From assembly GCA_010093515.1 (NCBI GenBank), contig MU001712.1, forward strand, positions 1 through 64,000: 64,000 nucleotides of DNA, read 5' to 3'. This DNA comes from Lineolata rhizophorae. Its lineage: Eukaryota; Ascomycota; Dothideomycetes; Lineolatales; Lineolataceae. The stretch's first letter is position 1. Every line of letters starts with the position of its first letter. Below the pieces are notes generated by a model, which saw only the letters and a list, made by a program, of their open reading frames with translations, searched no databases and was not told the origin of the DNA. The translations under genes were made by a program, and so were the position numbers. Of the stretch, positions 48,101 through 58,318 are shown piece after piece.

Positions 48101-48167
48101 AAAGAATCCGCGAATTTTCGCGAACAGAATGAAGACTCTCATTTGCTTGTGGGGTCATGTAATTTAG
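45136..48167 (+). CDS. Clr5-like / leucine-rich repeat / ankyrin repeat protein
   Basis: Exons 45136-45305 and 45359-48167, joined across a 53 bp intron (GTGAGT...GCGCAG, the only acceptor in phase), give 992 residues. The first about 60 residues, with RRGRPTKHQWTGPRIRNLLR followed by LYLATDLPVNDII, resemble the Clr5 domain (PF14420). LRRs of the leucine/proline-spaced type follow at about residues 235-330 (for example RIPESICLCSRLRSLDLRAN, LESLYLSRNSIRTLPESIQR, LRYLSVKRNFIRELPLSI). A low-complexity Ser/Asp-rich linker of about 200 residues leads to ankyrin-type repeats: FGNSVLHIAARQGA near 610-640 and, at the end, DRNGNTALSIAAHLGVREAV plus ADVNTKNDDGLTPLD. No NACHT or kinase domain is present. 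Such repeat proteins are common in fungal nonself-recognition repertoires; partner and role are unknown. Confidence 0.82.
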
Positions 48168-48516
48168 CCGCGCAGTTCTAACTCTTTTTCTTCACGCTGT
48201 GTTTTAGGCGCATGACGAGATTGCGACGCGGGCTTAAACTGTACAGTGGATTCGGTGCATGGGAGCTTGGGCCTTGAAGTAGCATCTGAATGCTCCCTAA
48301 TGTTGAAGTAATTGGGACTTTATACTTGGCCGCGATGGCCTTGAGCATCATAGCAACGTCACTAGCAACGCTTGGGTCTCCGCGTCGTACGTAAATCCTT
48401 GAAGTTGTTTTCATTTAGCTATCTCCTCTGAGACAAAACACCGTCCTGATGCCCGAAAGAGAAAGCCAAAAGCCACCTCCGATGTATCTCTCGCTAGCTC
48501 CCATCTGCTGTACCAC
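48168..48516. other. Intergenic, convergent 3' flanks
   Basis: Short leftward frame only (48178-48414), no domain. It separates the LRR-ankyrin gene from eS1. Confidence 0.55.
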
Positions 48517-49544
48517 TCACACGCTCTCGAGCACCTGCTCCTTGAACTCCCGCTCGACCTGTTGTTGTAACTTGTCAGCAACTCGTTTACGAACAAAGAC
48601 GGCCTCCTCCTCCTCCTCCAAAAAAAAAAAAAAAAATCGAGCCCACCTTCTGGCCCGACTCGTCCGCAGTCGCCTCGCCGTGCAGCGACAGCAGGGCGCC
48701 GAGGTCGAACTTGGGCGACTTAAGCAGCTTGACCTTGCGCACGTGGACGTTCTGGAGCGGGTAGATGCCCTGGGCGCTCTTCTCGATCTCGCGGCCGATG
48801 ACCTCTGGGATGAGCTTGGTGGTGAGCTGGGAGAGGGAGCAGGCCGAGGCCTCACGCTGCATGATCTCCACCATCTTCTTGCGGATGGTGCGGATCTGCG
48901 ACGAGGCCGCGTACGTCGTCTTGCGGATCTGGTTGGCGCGGCGCTTGGTGAAGGCGATGGCGAAGAGGCGCAGCAGGTAGTCGTCCGTCGTCTTGACCAC
49001 CACGTTGGCCTCGATCAGCGTCTGCCACTTGCGCACCAATGACCGCAGCTTGTCCGACGTGAAGTCGAGCCCGTGGAAGTTGGTCAGGCAGTTCTTGCCC
49101 TGCACCTCGTCGACCCGCAGCTTGACCTTGCGGAACGCGTGGTCCTCGTCCTTCTGCAGGTCCGCCAGCGAAACCTCGAATATCCGGCCCTTGAGCGCGT
49201 CGTTGGCGCTCTTGAGGCCCGTGGTCCGGTTCACGAGCGTCTTGCCCACACTGTGTTTCGCGAGAGGCTCATCGTCAGCTTTTGCCTGTCTGCCATCTCC
49301 AAGGCCATCTCCACCGCCGCCTTGTCCATTGCTATGCATTACAACAACACGCTCAAGCATGGCAATGCCCCGGGGAGAAATCCACCGCGTGCATGGGGGG
49401 GGGAGTTGTCGGGATGGCTCACTCGCGAATCTGAAAGGTCGAGGGCGCCTTGACCGAGAACCAGTCCTTCTTGGCGAACGGGTCCGTCTTCTTCTTGAGG
49501 CCCTTCTTGCCCTTGGACAACCGCTTGTTCTTGCCGACAGCCAT
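48517..49544 (-). CDS. RPS1: 40S ribosomal protein eS1 (S1/S3a)
   Basis: Exons 49544-49423, 49250-48647 and 48558-48517 encode 255 residues, the normal size. It starts [20 protein letters not shown] and continues with [20 protein letters not shown], then [49 protein letters not shown] and [12 protein letters not shown] (PF01015). The first intron is 172 bp. The second (88 bp) contains T17 followed by five GGA triplets on the sense strand close to its GTGGGC donor. eS1 sits on the 40S platform near the mRNA exit. The last exon is 14 codons including stop. Confidence 0.96.
48611..48636. repeat. Homopolymer and CTC triplet tract inside the eS1 intron
   Basis: On the plus strand a TCC/CTC triplet run is followed by A17 (48620-48636), wholly within eS1 intron 2. 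Confidence 0.9.
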
Positions 49545-50895
49545 GGTTGCGGGGTGGCGGTCGAAAAGGTGGGAAGGGTGTGGGCTGGAGGAAGGGCGGG
49601 TGGTGGCTTCGTCGACGATGTTAGGTGTGCTGCGCTCCTCGCACAAATTGGCCAGCCGTGGGAATTCGCTAGAGCCTCGGTGTGTGGTCGGCTCGCTTGC
49701 TGCGTAGAGCCTAGCGCATCTATCACGTGCACAGACTACATACGTTCCTACCTACGTTGGACTCCGGCATCACGTGCCTTGCCGGCTTGTCGGCTCGTCG
49801 GACCTCGGGCCAGCAAAGACGCCCGCCACCGCCACTTCCCGGCGACCTCCGCACCGCCACTTTGCTGGACCCCCACCGCGCCCCACCCCTGTTCCGGCCG
49901 CAACAGGCACCAGCCGTGACCGTCCCACGAGGGCCTCCCACGCCGGTCACACTCGACCACTGGCATTTCCCTCACGCGACATGATTTGAGGCAGAGGCTT
50001 CGCATGATCTCATATCACAACGGTATATAATTGCTTTTTGAGTCTTCGGAGACGCTGACTGGCATCGACTACGTAGACCGTGTTCCCATGCGCCCAACCA
50101 CGCCGTGCCAAGTTGCAACCAAAAAGAAATCAAAAAGACATTAAACAGGAGGTGATAGGTTTTGCAATGATGCAGTCTCTCGTGACTCCATGCGCGTCGA
50201 AACCCCTATGTACCGTGCAGCATGACTTTCCGCTCCCAGAAGCGCTTTCGTTTGGAGCCACATGTGTTGTCTTGCGACCAGACCGCCTGAACGCCTTGCT
50301 AAAAACTGGATGAACAAAAACCAAAAAAAAAAAAGAAAGAAAGCCCAAACAGAAACAAAAAAATGAAGCAAATAACACAGGCTTGTCAAAAGGCATCATC
50401 ATGAAAATCCCGTCATCACTGCGATGACATTGTTGAAAACGAAAAAAAAAAAAAAAAAACAATAGCCACCCCAAACCGTGCCGACTGCCCTCGCCAAACG
50501 CTACTCCACTCCGCAACCCATCACATCAAATCAAAACCAGATCCAAGGCCGGAATCGTGGTCTCAGGCCTCAAGACCGTAGCTGATCGAAGTCCCGTCCC
50601 GGCCGGCCTGAGTGATACGATTCGCTACTTGGCGTCATCTGACGTTTTGATGCGCTGGCGACGGAGTAGTCATCGTCAGCAGCCCCCCAGTAGCGTCCAG
50701 CGACGCGGCAGTCGGCAGACCCGACTGTTTGTCGCGTCGAGTTTGGATGGCTTTGGTAATCTCCTTGGGGAACTAAGGGAAAAAAAAAAAAGAAGTACAG
50801 ACAAGAAGGCAAATGAGCCGCCCATTAGTAGAAGGTTCGTCAGGCTCGCCGGATTCGTCGGATTCGTCGTCATCAAGGAAGTGGCCGCGGTCCCG
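49545..50895. other. Intergenic, eS1 promoter and long 3' flank of the next gene
   Basis: The first 200 bp upstream of eS1 is pyrimidine-rich on the sense strand, as in other ribosomal protein promoters. Between 50300 and 50800 several A tracts occur (A12 near 50322-50333, A18 at 50442-50459, A12 near 50780-50791). Frames here are compositional. Confidence 0.55.
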
Positions 50896-51560
50896 CTAAG
50901 TTGCGATGCTTCGGCCTTCGCGCTGGTTCGTTGACCGGGCGCCGTCCTGGTCGTCGCCACACTTCTGGCAGAACTTCTCGAAGTCCGGGAAGGAGATATA
51001 CCCGTCTTGGCCTGGAACAACCGTCGGTTTGTTAGCTTCCTCTCACGCTCAGACAGTAGAGAACGGCAAAAAAAAAGAAAAGGCCCGACGCAAGTCGAAA
51101 CCACAAGAAGGGGGGCGCGGGACTCACTCTTCTCCGAGCACGTGGACCACGACCGCGAGTACTCGTCCCGGAAGTTCTGATAGTCGGCCAGGACCTGGGG
51201 CGGGGCGTCCGTGGGCGACGAGGCGCGCTCCTGGACGGGCGACGCGAGCGGCGAGCGCACGAAGGGCGACGGCAGCGGGCTGTTGGCGCCGCCGCCGCCG
51301 CCGCCGCTGCCGCCCGAGGAGCATCGGCGGCGCGGCGGCGACTCGCGGCGCGGCGACGCCGGGTTCGACGCCACCTTGGCGAGCAGCGAGCTGGCTTTGG
51401 CGGGCGCGTACAGGCAGGCCTCCTGCCTGGACGAGTTGTGCGCGGAGATGGACGGCGGGGTGAGGGTCGAGGGGGTCAGGGGCGAGCGTCGGCTGGTGGA
51501 GGAGGAGCGCGGCGCGGGGGTCTGCGGGGGAGGCAGCGGGATGTAGAGCTTGTTGACCAT
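50896..51560 (-). CDS. Ser/Pro-rich protein with a degenerate EF-hand-like end, unknown function
   Basis: Exons 51560-51128 and 51011-50896, joined over a 116 bp intron (GTGAGT...TTCCAG), give 182 residues. The first about 120 residues are disordered, rich in Ser, Pro and Arg, with a Gly run encoded by GGC repeats. The end reads YQNFRDEYSRSWSTCSEK, then DGYISFPDFEKFCQKCGDDQ across the splice, which resembles one EF-hand loop with imperfect calcium ligands, followed by CxxC. The conserved-looking end suggests a real protein, but I do not recognise the family. Further 3' exons are possible. Confidence 0.6.
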
Positions 51561-54500
51561 TTTGAACGTGGTTGACGATTCAAGCTCGAGTGGAGCGGAG
51601 TGATATTCGAGTGAGGAAGAGTAGAGGTGTTGTTGTGGTGGTGGTTGTGGAGAGATCTTCGGTGGTGGAGTTGTCGATCAGTGGGAAGCTCAAAGCCAAA
51701 GGTAATCGCCCGGCGCCAGTACAACGGTCTATGATGTCGGTGGTAGCCACGGCGGATAGAAGCGAGCTGGGGTGGAGGCGCATTAAAAGGATGCGGGACC
51801 GAGAGGGGCAAAAGCTTGCTTTGGCTGCAAGGCAAGGCACGGGGCGTGGGAGGAAGAAGCCAAAAGAAAAAGGAATAATGCCGCGCGCGGGGGATCCGCA
51901 GCAAGAAGAGGTTGCAAAGCAAGGAAAGGGAAGGCAGCAATTATGTGAGGCGGGATCCGAGACGCGAGAAATCAGAGCGAGTAGTTGACTCTTCTTCCCG
52001 GCCCCGGGGGGGGTGGGGGGGGGAACACGAGGGCTTTGCGGCAATTACGGAGACGGAAGCAAGACGGCGGCGGGCCAATGGGTGGCGGGCAGGCCGGGTG
52101 GGTTTATAAGAAAGGCGGAGGGGTATAGCAAACGTGGAGCGCGGCAGCAGGTGGGCCGGCCGACTTAGTTAAAGAAAACAAGGGCTTTGGCGCCAGTTGG
52201 TGCGCTGTCAGTCGTCGGCGTCGGCCGCGCGCGCGGCCTTACATATCTCTGTCCGGCGGCACAGTTGCAGACGGTACCTCTCTCGGTGCGCTGTCGGAGG
52301 GGAGGGAGGGGGGCGGCGTCTGGTCGCCCGCGCCGGCGCGACCAGTCTCGACGCAGCCCGCAGCCGGCGCGGCGGGCCCGCCGTTGGCGTTAGTGCCTGG
52401 ATGGGAGCTGCCGGCCGGGGGCTGCCGCACCGCGCGCGCGCCCCCTCCCGCCGGGCCCTTCCAGGCCCAGAAGAGGCGGGCGTGGCGTGTGCCAGTGCGG
52501 CCCCCGGCGCAGCGGGCGTCCTTTCTCGGACACTGACTGCCCGTCTAACCCCCCCCCCCCCCCCCCCCCCCGTGTCCCCAACCGGAGGGGCGCTCCCCGT
52601 CCCTGGAGCGTTTCGCTGCTGTGGCTTGTTTCCCGCAAGGAGCAGCCCTGGTGGGGCGAGGGCGCCCTCCTCGCAGGCCCACGCGTCCCCCAACCCAACG
52701 GCTTCTGCTCTGTGGCGCCAGGACGACGAAAACACGAGCGCGCTCGGGCTATTCTTTCGCGCCGCAGTCGGGCCGTGTGCTTCTGCACGCCTCGCCGCTG
52801 GCCTGGCCCCTCATTCGTCGGCTCCACCGCCTGCCGGCTGCTGCGTTGTACACATGTACCTCCTCCGCAGGCACGGTACGCTCCCCGTCCACGTACGGCG
52901 AAGGCACTGGGCGGGGAGGGCGGGCCCGGGAGGGGCGTGGCTTGCGCTAGGGCTGGTCCCGAGCGCCGCCAAATGTGCCCCTTTCCCAACCACCCTCCAT
53001 CGCCGCGCCCGCGCGCGGGGCATTTTCCCCTACGTACGGCCGCCCTGTGGCGCGTCGCTCTGCTTCGCTGCGGTCTAGCCACCGCGTCATGATGCGATGC
53101 TCGGCCGGGCTTGTCAGCGAGGCGGGGACCAGGAATGCGCACATACATGCTACCTACGTTCACACGCCCGCCCGCATCGCGCTCCCGAGCAGGCAGAACA
53201 CTAATGCTTCGTTTCTCTTCGCGTCCAGATGACTGGTTTTGCTGCACGGCCGACGTAAGAGGGACCGAAGGCGGCGCGCGCAAACAGGATGCGGGCGGAG
53301 CGGAGGCCGCGGAGCAAAGAGCGGTATGATGAGTACTGCAGCGGAGTGACCTCCAGGCCATGTACAACGACGTAGGCTCGCGGGGGGCGGCGGGTGAGGT
53401 GAAGTCGCTAGCAGGTAGCGCGCGCCCGCCGCAGCTGAGCGCTGTCCACGTCTAATTGGCCGTCGTCGAGTGGGTACCTACATCTGGCGGTGTCCCGCCG
53501 GTACGGAGTATATACCTACAAGACGCCCACGAGATACAACTCGATCGCGCGCGATCGCGCCGATTGCGAACTCATCGGGCGGTCGGCGCTGTTTCAGGTT
53601 GCTACTCCACCGCCCGCAACAGCCCGACTCTCAGTGACAGAGTGCACTGCCCCTAGGGCTGAATGACGACTCTTGACTCGGATTCTTCCCGAGCACGACA
53701 GAGTGGAAGACGTGGATTGCCCCGTATACATACGATTAGGGTACGTGAGAGCGCTGATCAATCGTCGCTGAGTGAACTGAGTGAGGTACAGTCGTGGTAC
53801 GTGAGTGCTGAGCACTCGCTCCCCTCAGCCTTTTCAACGCCGCCCCTCGGCCGGCAAATGGGAACTCGATTTCATCAGTCTTCATAATCCGCCGGCCAAG
53901 AGGAAGGCGAGAGCTCAGGTCAAGGTACCTGCGATTAGGTACCTGCTTTTTTTTTATTCTTTCCCCTTCCTTTTCGTCGCCGTCGTGCGCAAGCTCCGCG
54001 CTGGCGCCGCTGCACCTTCTCACATGGCCCTCTTTCGGGGCCCAACTCGAGGGCTCCCGCGGGGCGGCCCTTCTGCGATGTCCTACGTAGAGGCCGGTGC
54101 GGCTGCATCGTGCGTGGGAAAGCGGGCAGGCCCGTGACTGGGCAGGGTGCCGCGGCGCACCGCCGCCCTTGGCCGAGGGCAGAAAGCGACCGAGAGACTT
54201 CGGGGACCCGCAACTCCCAAGCGCGTCCCGGAGTGGACAGGAAGAAAGAAAGTGGGGGAAGCGGAGAGCGTCGTCCCATGCAGACTCCACAGCTGCCACG
54301 GGCTACTTCCTCGGATAGGCCCCGAGTCCGGAACAGAAGAGCGCGAATACCACGAAACAACCACCACCACTTGTGCGAACGCGAAACACGCTTAGCCCGG
54401 CGGCCGGCAAAAAAGTACAATGGGAATCCATCCATCTGAGCACCAGGCACCGGGGAGAGAAGGGATTCCCTAACTGGGGAAGACGGTCTCGTCGCCTTAC

Positions 54501-55074
54501 CTGGACCGTTCTAGGCGCGATCATCGACGCAGCCTGCGGTTGGGAACTTCGGCTTGGCTTGGCTTTTTGGGGTTGCAGCGGGCGGTTAGGCCCTCTTCGA
54601 GCGAGCGTGATGGTGCGCTCGTCGCGGGCCGGTCCTCTAGCACCAAAGCACACGCGCCTTGCAGCCCTTTGCCTTTTGGGATTTTCCCTCTGCTGTTCCC
54701 CGCCCCGCCACGGGCCCGGCTGGGCTGCTTCGAGGGAGGGCTGGACATGCACGGCGGATGCTCGCCGAAGGGACGAGCGAGCGGAATTGCTTACGGGCGC
54801 AATGTGCGCGCGGGCCGGGACGCAGGCCAAGCCCGGTGCCGGTGGTGCGCACGAATCAAACACGGGCACAAGAGACTGAGAAGTCGTCGCAGGATTTAAC
54901 TCCGTTGGCTGCAGATAGAAAAAGGGTTTTTTTGCTCTACAAACTGGAAGCCGGAGGAGTGGAGGGGGACGTGGCAGCCCGACCTCGACTCCGCCAGCGC
55001 GCTGAGCAAATCAGCGCCGCTGCCCGCCCGGAAGAAACAAGAAATTCCCGGCCAATGCCGTGCCGTCGTGAGCA
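51561..55074. other. 3.5 kb GC-rich region without a supported gene
   Basis: It lies upstream of the leftward Ser/Pro-rich gene and downstream of URC1. Long frames appear on both strands at once (52197-53367, 53736-54899), Arg/Pro/Ala/Gly-rich and without domains, as expected from GC bias. TACCTAC/GTACCT words recur between 53140 and 53945. An unannotated long noncoding RNA or long leader cannot be excluded. Confidence 0.55.
52549..52571. repeat. Uninterrupted C23 tract
   Basis: 23 consecutive cytosines on the plus strand, so G23 on the minus strand, within GC-rich intergenic DNA. A shorter G8-T-G9 run lies near 52006-52023. Confidence 0.95.
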
Positions 55075-57533
55075 TTAATGCTGCGAATAAGTCAGTCTCG
55101 TGATGGCGTGCTCCGCGTCATCGAGTCTCCGGCCCCAGCGGCCCGAAGAAGGATCAGAAGGAGGGCGGCACTCACGTCCAGGTCGTCCCAGGCGCGGCCA
55201 TGCACCTTGGTGAGTTCTTCCATAGTCATGGCTTTTCCAGTCGAGACTGCACGCAAAAGTCGATTAGCGGTTGGGCGGAGGATGCGACGGCTTTCCGATA
55301 AGGACCGGGCCCAAGCGAAGAGGGGCCCCTTCTCACTCCACACTCGGCGCACTTTTCGAGAAAACAACACTTACAGTAGCCGGCATGGATCTTTGCGTCG
55401 ATTTCGACGCGGCTGTCTTCCGGGATCATATCGTCGGGAATCGGTATGCGCTCGTGGATTGGGATGCCCTGCTCGACTATCGCATCGTGTTTCATGCTGT
55501 TGTTTTGATCGCAACGAGTTAGAACCGCGTGCGCGAAGCTACTGGAACGACATGGATATGTGGTGGCCCTGGACGCCCTGCTGCTCTCTTGAATTGCAGC
55601 TGCAGCGCGCAAGCTATCACCAACCAGCCAGGTTGTTTCGGGATCTTGCTTACTTGGACATGCTTAGCATGCGGTCAATCTTCGTGATACCCAACCAATG
55701 CAGGATCTAGGCCGGAAAAGCACACAGATAAGCCAGAGTACTCTCGCGAAAATGCCCATGCATGCACCAGTTGGTAGGAGGAAGCCGGTCGAGGCGGGAG
55801 TAGCCTCTCCCGCTAGTGACTTACATCCGGCATCAGCGCTTGGAAGCGCATGTCCTGTAGTTTTCGGAAAAGCGTACGTTAGCTGAGCCTGCGGGCGAGG
55901 CGGAAGCGCTTGGCCATTTCGTGCATATACAAGCAGGTTCACTTACCTTGACTCCGGCGATGTTTTCGGTGCGCTTGAAGTATTCGCTCGCGCCTGCAAC
56001 GGGATCAAATTAGTCAATCACTCCCGCGCATGATCTCGGACAAGGGGAGGAGGAGTCTCCGTACGATCCGCTCCGCGTTTGCCTAGATTTGAACAAAGTA
56101 TCAGCACGCTGATCCGGGGAAAGCCATGCACGGCCGACTATCATCACGCGGGCGTGTCAACTCACGGGCATTGTAGACCAGATACTTGGTGACCTCGCCA
56201 AGCGCGCGGCCCTCCTTACGGAAGTAGATGACCACACCACTCCCGCCGGCCTGGGCTTGCTTGACAGCCTCTTCGACGCCGAAGATAAGGTACGGCCTGC
56301 ACGTGCAGATGTCGGAGCCGAACACGTCGCTGCCGTTGCACTCGTCGTGCACTCGGAGCGCCAGCTTGACATTGGGGTCCGACATCTTCGCCACGTCGCC
56401 GAAGCAATAGACTGTTAAGCCACCAATCGGGGGCAGGAACAGCTTGATGTCTCCCCTGGTGATAAGCTCCGGGTATGAACCACCAGTTTCTTCGAATAGC
56501 GTTCTCCGGAGCGTCCCCTCGTCTGCATCGAACGTGCGTCGCGTGTAAGTTAGGCTGAAACAACAAAAAGCGTTCTCGCTAAGTATATCCAAATGTGCAT
56601 ATGCATACCTATGCCAAACCGCTCGGCTACGCCGGGTAGATACCACACCGGCTCAACCGCAACTTTGGTAACGTTGAGCTCCCCGGACTCGTTGATACAA
56701 ATCTTGCCGTCGGGCTTGAGGCGGCCGGACTTGACGCTATGCTCGAGCTCGGGAAGCTTCATGTGCGCTTTCGTTACCGCAATCGTGGGCCTGATTTCGA
56801 TTCCTTGCTCCGTGATGTATTCCTTGAACAGCCATGGGGACAAGTGCCCAAGCGGGTCCATGGACACAATCTTCTTGGGATCGCTCCATTGCGGGAAAGG
56901 GCCAATGTTCGCGGCGGGCTCGGTGTCGGTGAAGTCGGGCCTGTGATCTAGGCGGAGGTTCTTGCTCGCAACCGCAAGGGCGTGATAGATGGAATAGGAC
57001 CCGCCGTGCGCGCCAATGGCTGGGAGGGAACGGTAAGCAATCAAATCTCAGAAGATACTGGGGAGGGAACAGAAACGGATACCATTTCGCCTCCGAATGG
57101 TGCTTGGATGCCTAGACACTACGACGGGACCACGTTGGTTCGGGTCTTTGTGGCCCCAGTTCATAACGATTGGGTCAATTCCAGCTTGACCAGGATAAGA
57201 GGTCAAGATAATCTTGCTGGTGTTCGCAGGCCGCGCGGGCGCGGTTGCGGTGGAAGGGGTGCCATCGAGCTGGTCAGAGGAAGAGGGACTACTGGGGGGC
57301 TGGTCGGCTGGAGCGGGCTGCTCGGGTTTCTTAGGTTCGGCATCAGGCTCTTCTTTGCGCGGAGCGGAGGCAACATCATGAACTTGTTTGACGCCGGCAA
57401 GCATATTCACGCGGCCGTTGATGGCGTCAATGGCAGAAGCAAGTTGAGCGTTGTCATGTTGCAATGCTTTCAATGAGGATAACACTTCGTTCATGACGGA
57501 AGCCATGTTGTCACCAGCCCCGGGAGCAGCCAT
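55075..57533 (-). CDS. URC1: URC1-type GTP cyclohydrolase II homologue (uracil catabolism)
   Basis: Ten exons (57533-57083, 57019-56609, 56522-56166, 56082-56065, 55993-55947, 55854-55825, 55706-55654, 55496-55375, 55246-55176, 55080-55075) join in phase to 521 residues. The N-terminal about 100 residues are disordered. Next come the GTP_CH_N domain (PF12471; GHKDPNQRGPVVVSRHP, AHGGSYSIYHALAVASKNL, DPLGHLSPWLF) and the GTP cyclohydrolase II domain (PF00925). The latter has the zinc triad C-x10-C-x-C in VHDECNGSDVFGSDICTC and the YFRKEGRALGEVTKYLVYN loop. This two-domain form is the URC1 type, required for the URC uracil-degradation pathway in yeasts, rather than the riboflavin Rib1 enzyme. 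The chemistry of Urc1 is not settled. Two exons are tiny: 18 bp, and 6 bp for the final His-stop. Confidence 0.9.
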
Positions 57534-58318
57534 TTTGAAGTAGTGGAGAACTTTCTGTGTGAACCTTGCAGAGGAAAAGAGCTAGGGTTCGGCCGGATAT
57601 GCCGGGTTTAAATATTATTATCAACGGGGGCAAACACGGGCAAAGGGGAAGAGAGAATGGAGGCCAGCGACAGGCGGACGGCCACGCAGAAACAAAGAAC
57701 TTGGTTGAATATTGATTGAAGCGTGAAAGGAAAGGGAAACGGCAAGGAAACACGGAACACGATAGAAGGATTTCGGCGCGGAGATGACGTTTAAGCCACA
57801 AACGAGAGGCCGAAGAGTGGGCTGTCGGTGAGCTCCGAGGCGGCGCAACGATAGGCTCAAAGCCGGCCGCAGCGGCACCCGAGGCGGAGGGCTCGCGCCA
57901 CAATGCCGAGCAGTGGCGTCAGGGCAGGCGCAAGCCGCCTGTGGCGCTGCCCAGAGCGCCACCAGCCGCGATCGGGTTCTGTTGACTTCTCGTCCACGCC
58001 CGCACACCTCCTCCGCGCTTTGTTTTCCCACGCGCGACCTGCAGCACCGCTCGACACGTCGTGTGCAGCCGTTCCTGTGCGGGCTCGCGCGCACGCTCGA
58101 AACACGCTCTCCGTGGCAAGAACCCGGGCCAGCCCATGCCGTTTGTTTGGAGCCTTTGTTGTGCGGACGCGTGTTGCGACACCTCACATCCATCCTGCGC
58201 TCTCCAGCCAACGCTCCACCACTCTCCGTCGCCGCAGACATCCCCCGTCCCGCTAGCGGAACCAGCAAAATAACCTCGCCACCGTCTCCCCGCGCGACCC
58301 ACGGTACGCGTCCGTCGC
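57534..58318. promoter_or_regulatory. Divergent promoter of URC1 and WAPL
   Basis: 785 bp between two start codons facing apart. The WAPL side is C-rich on the sense strand. No gene inside; the frames are compositional. Confidence 0.5.

Noticed and set aside
52197-53367. Opposing frames of 293 and 325 codons
   Set aside because: Both cross the C23 tract and consist of Arg/Pro/Gly/Ala; compositional.
54303-54899. Frames of 188 and 168 codons on opposite strands
   Set aside because: No domain, strong GC bias, and mutually overlapping.
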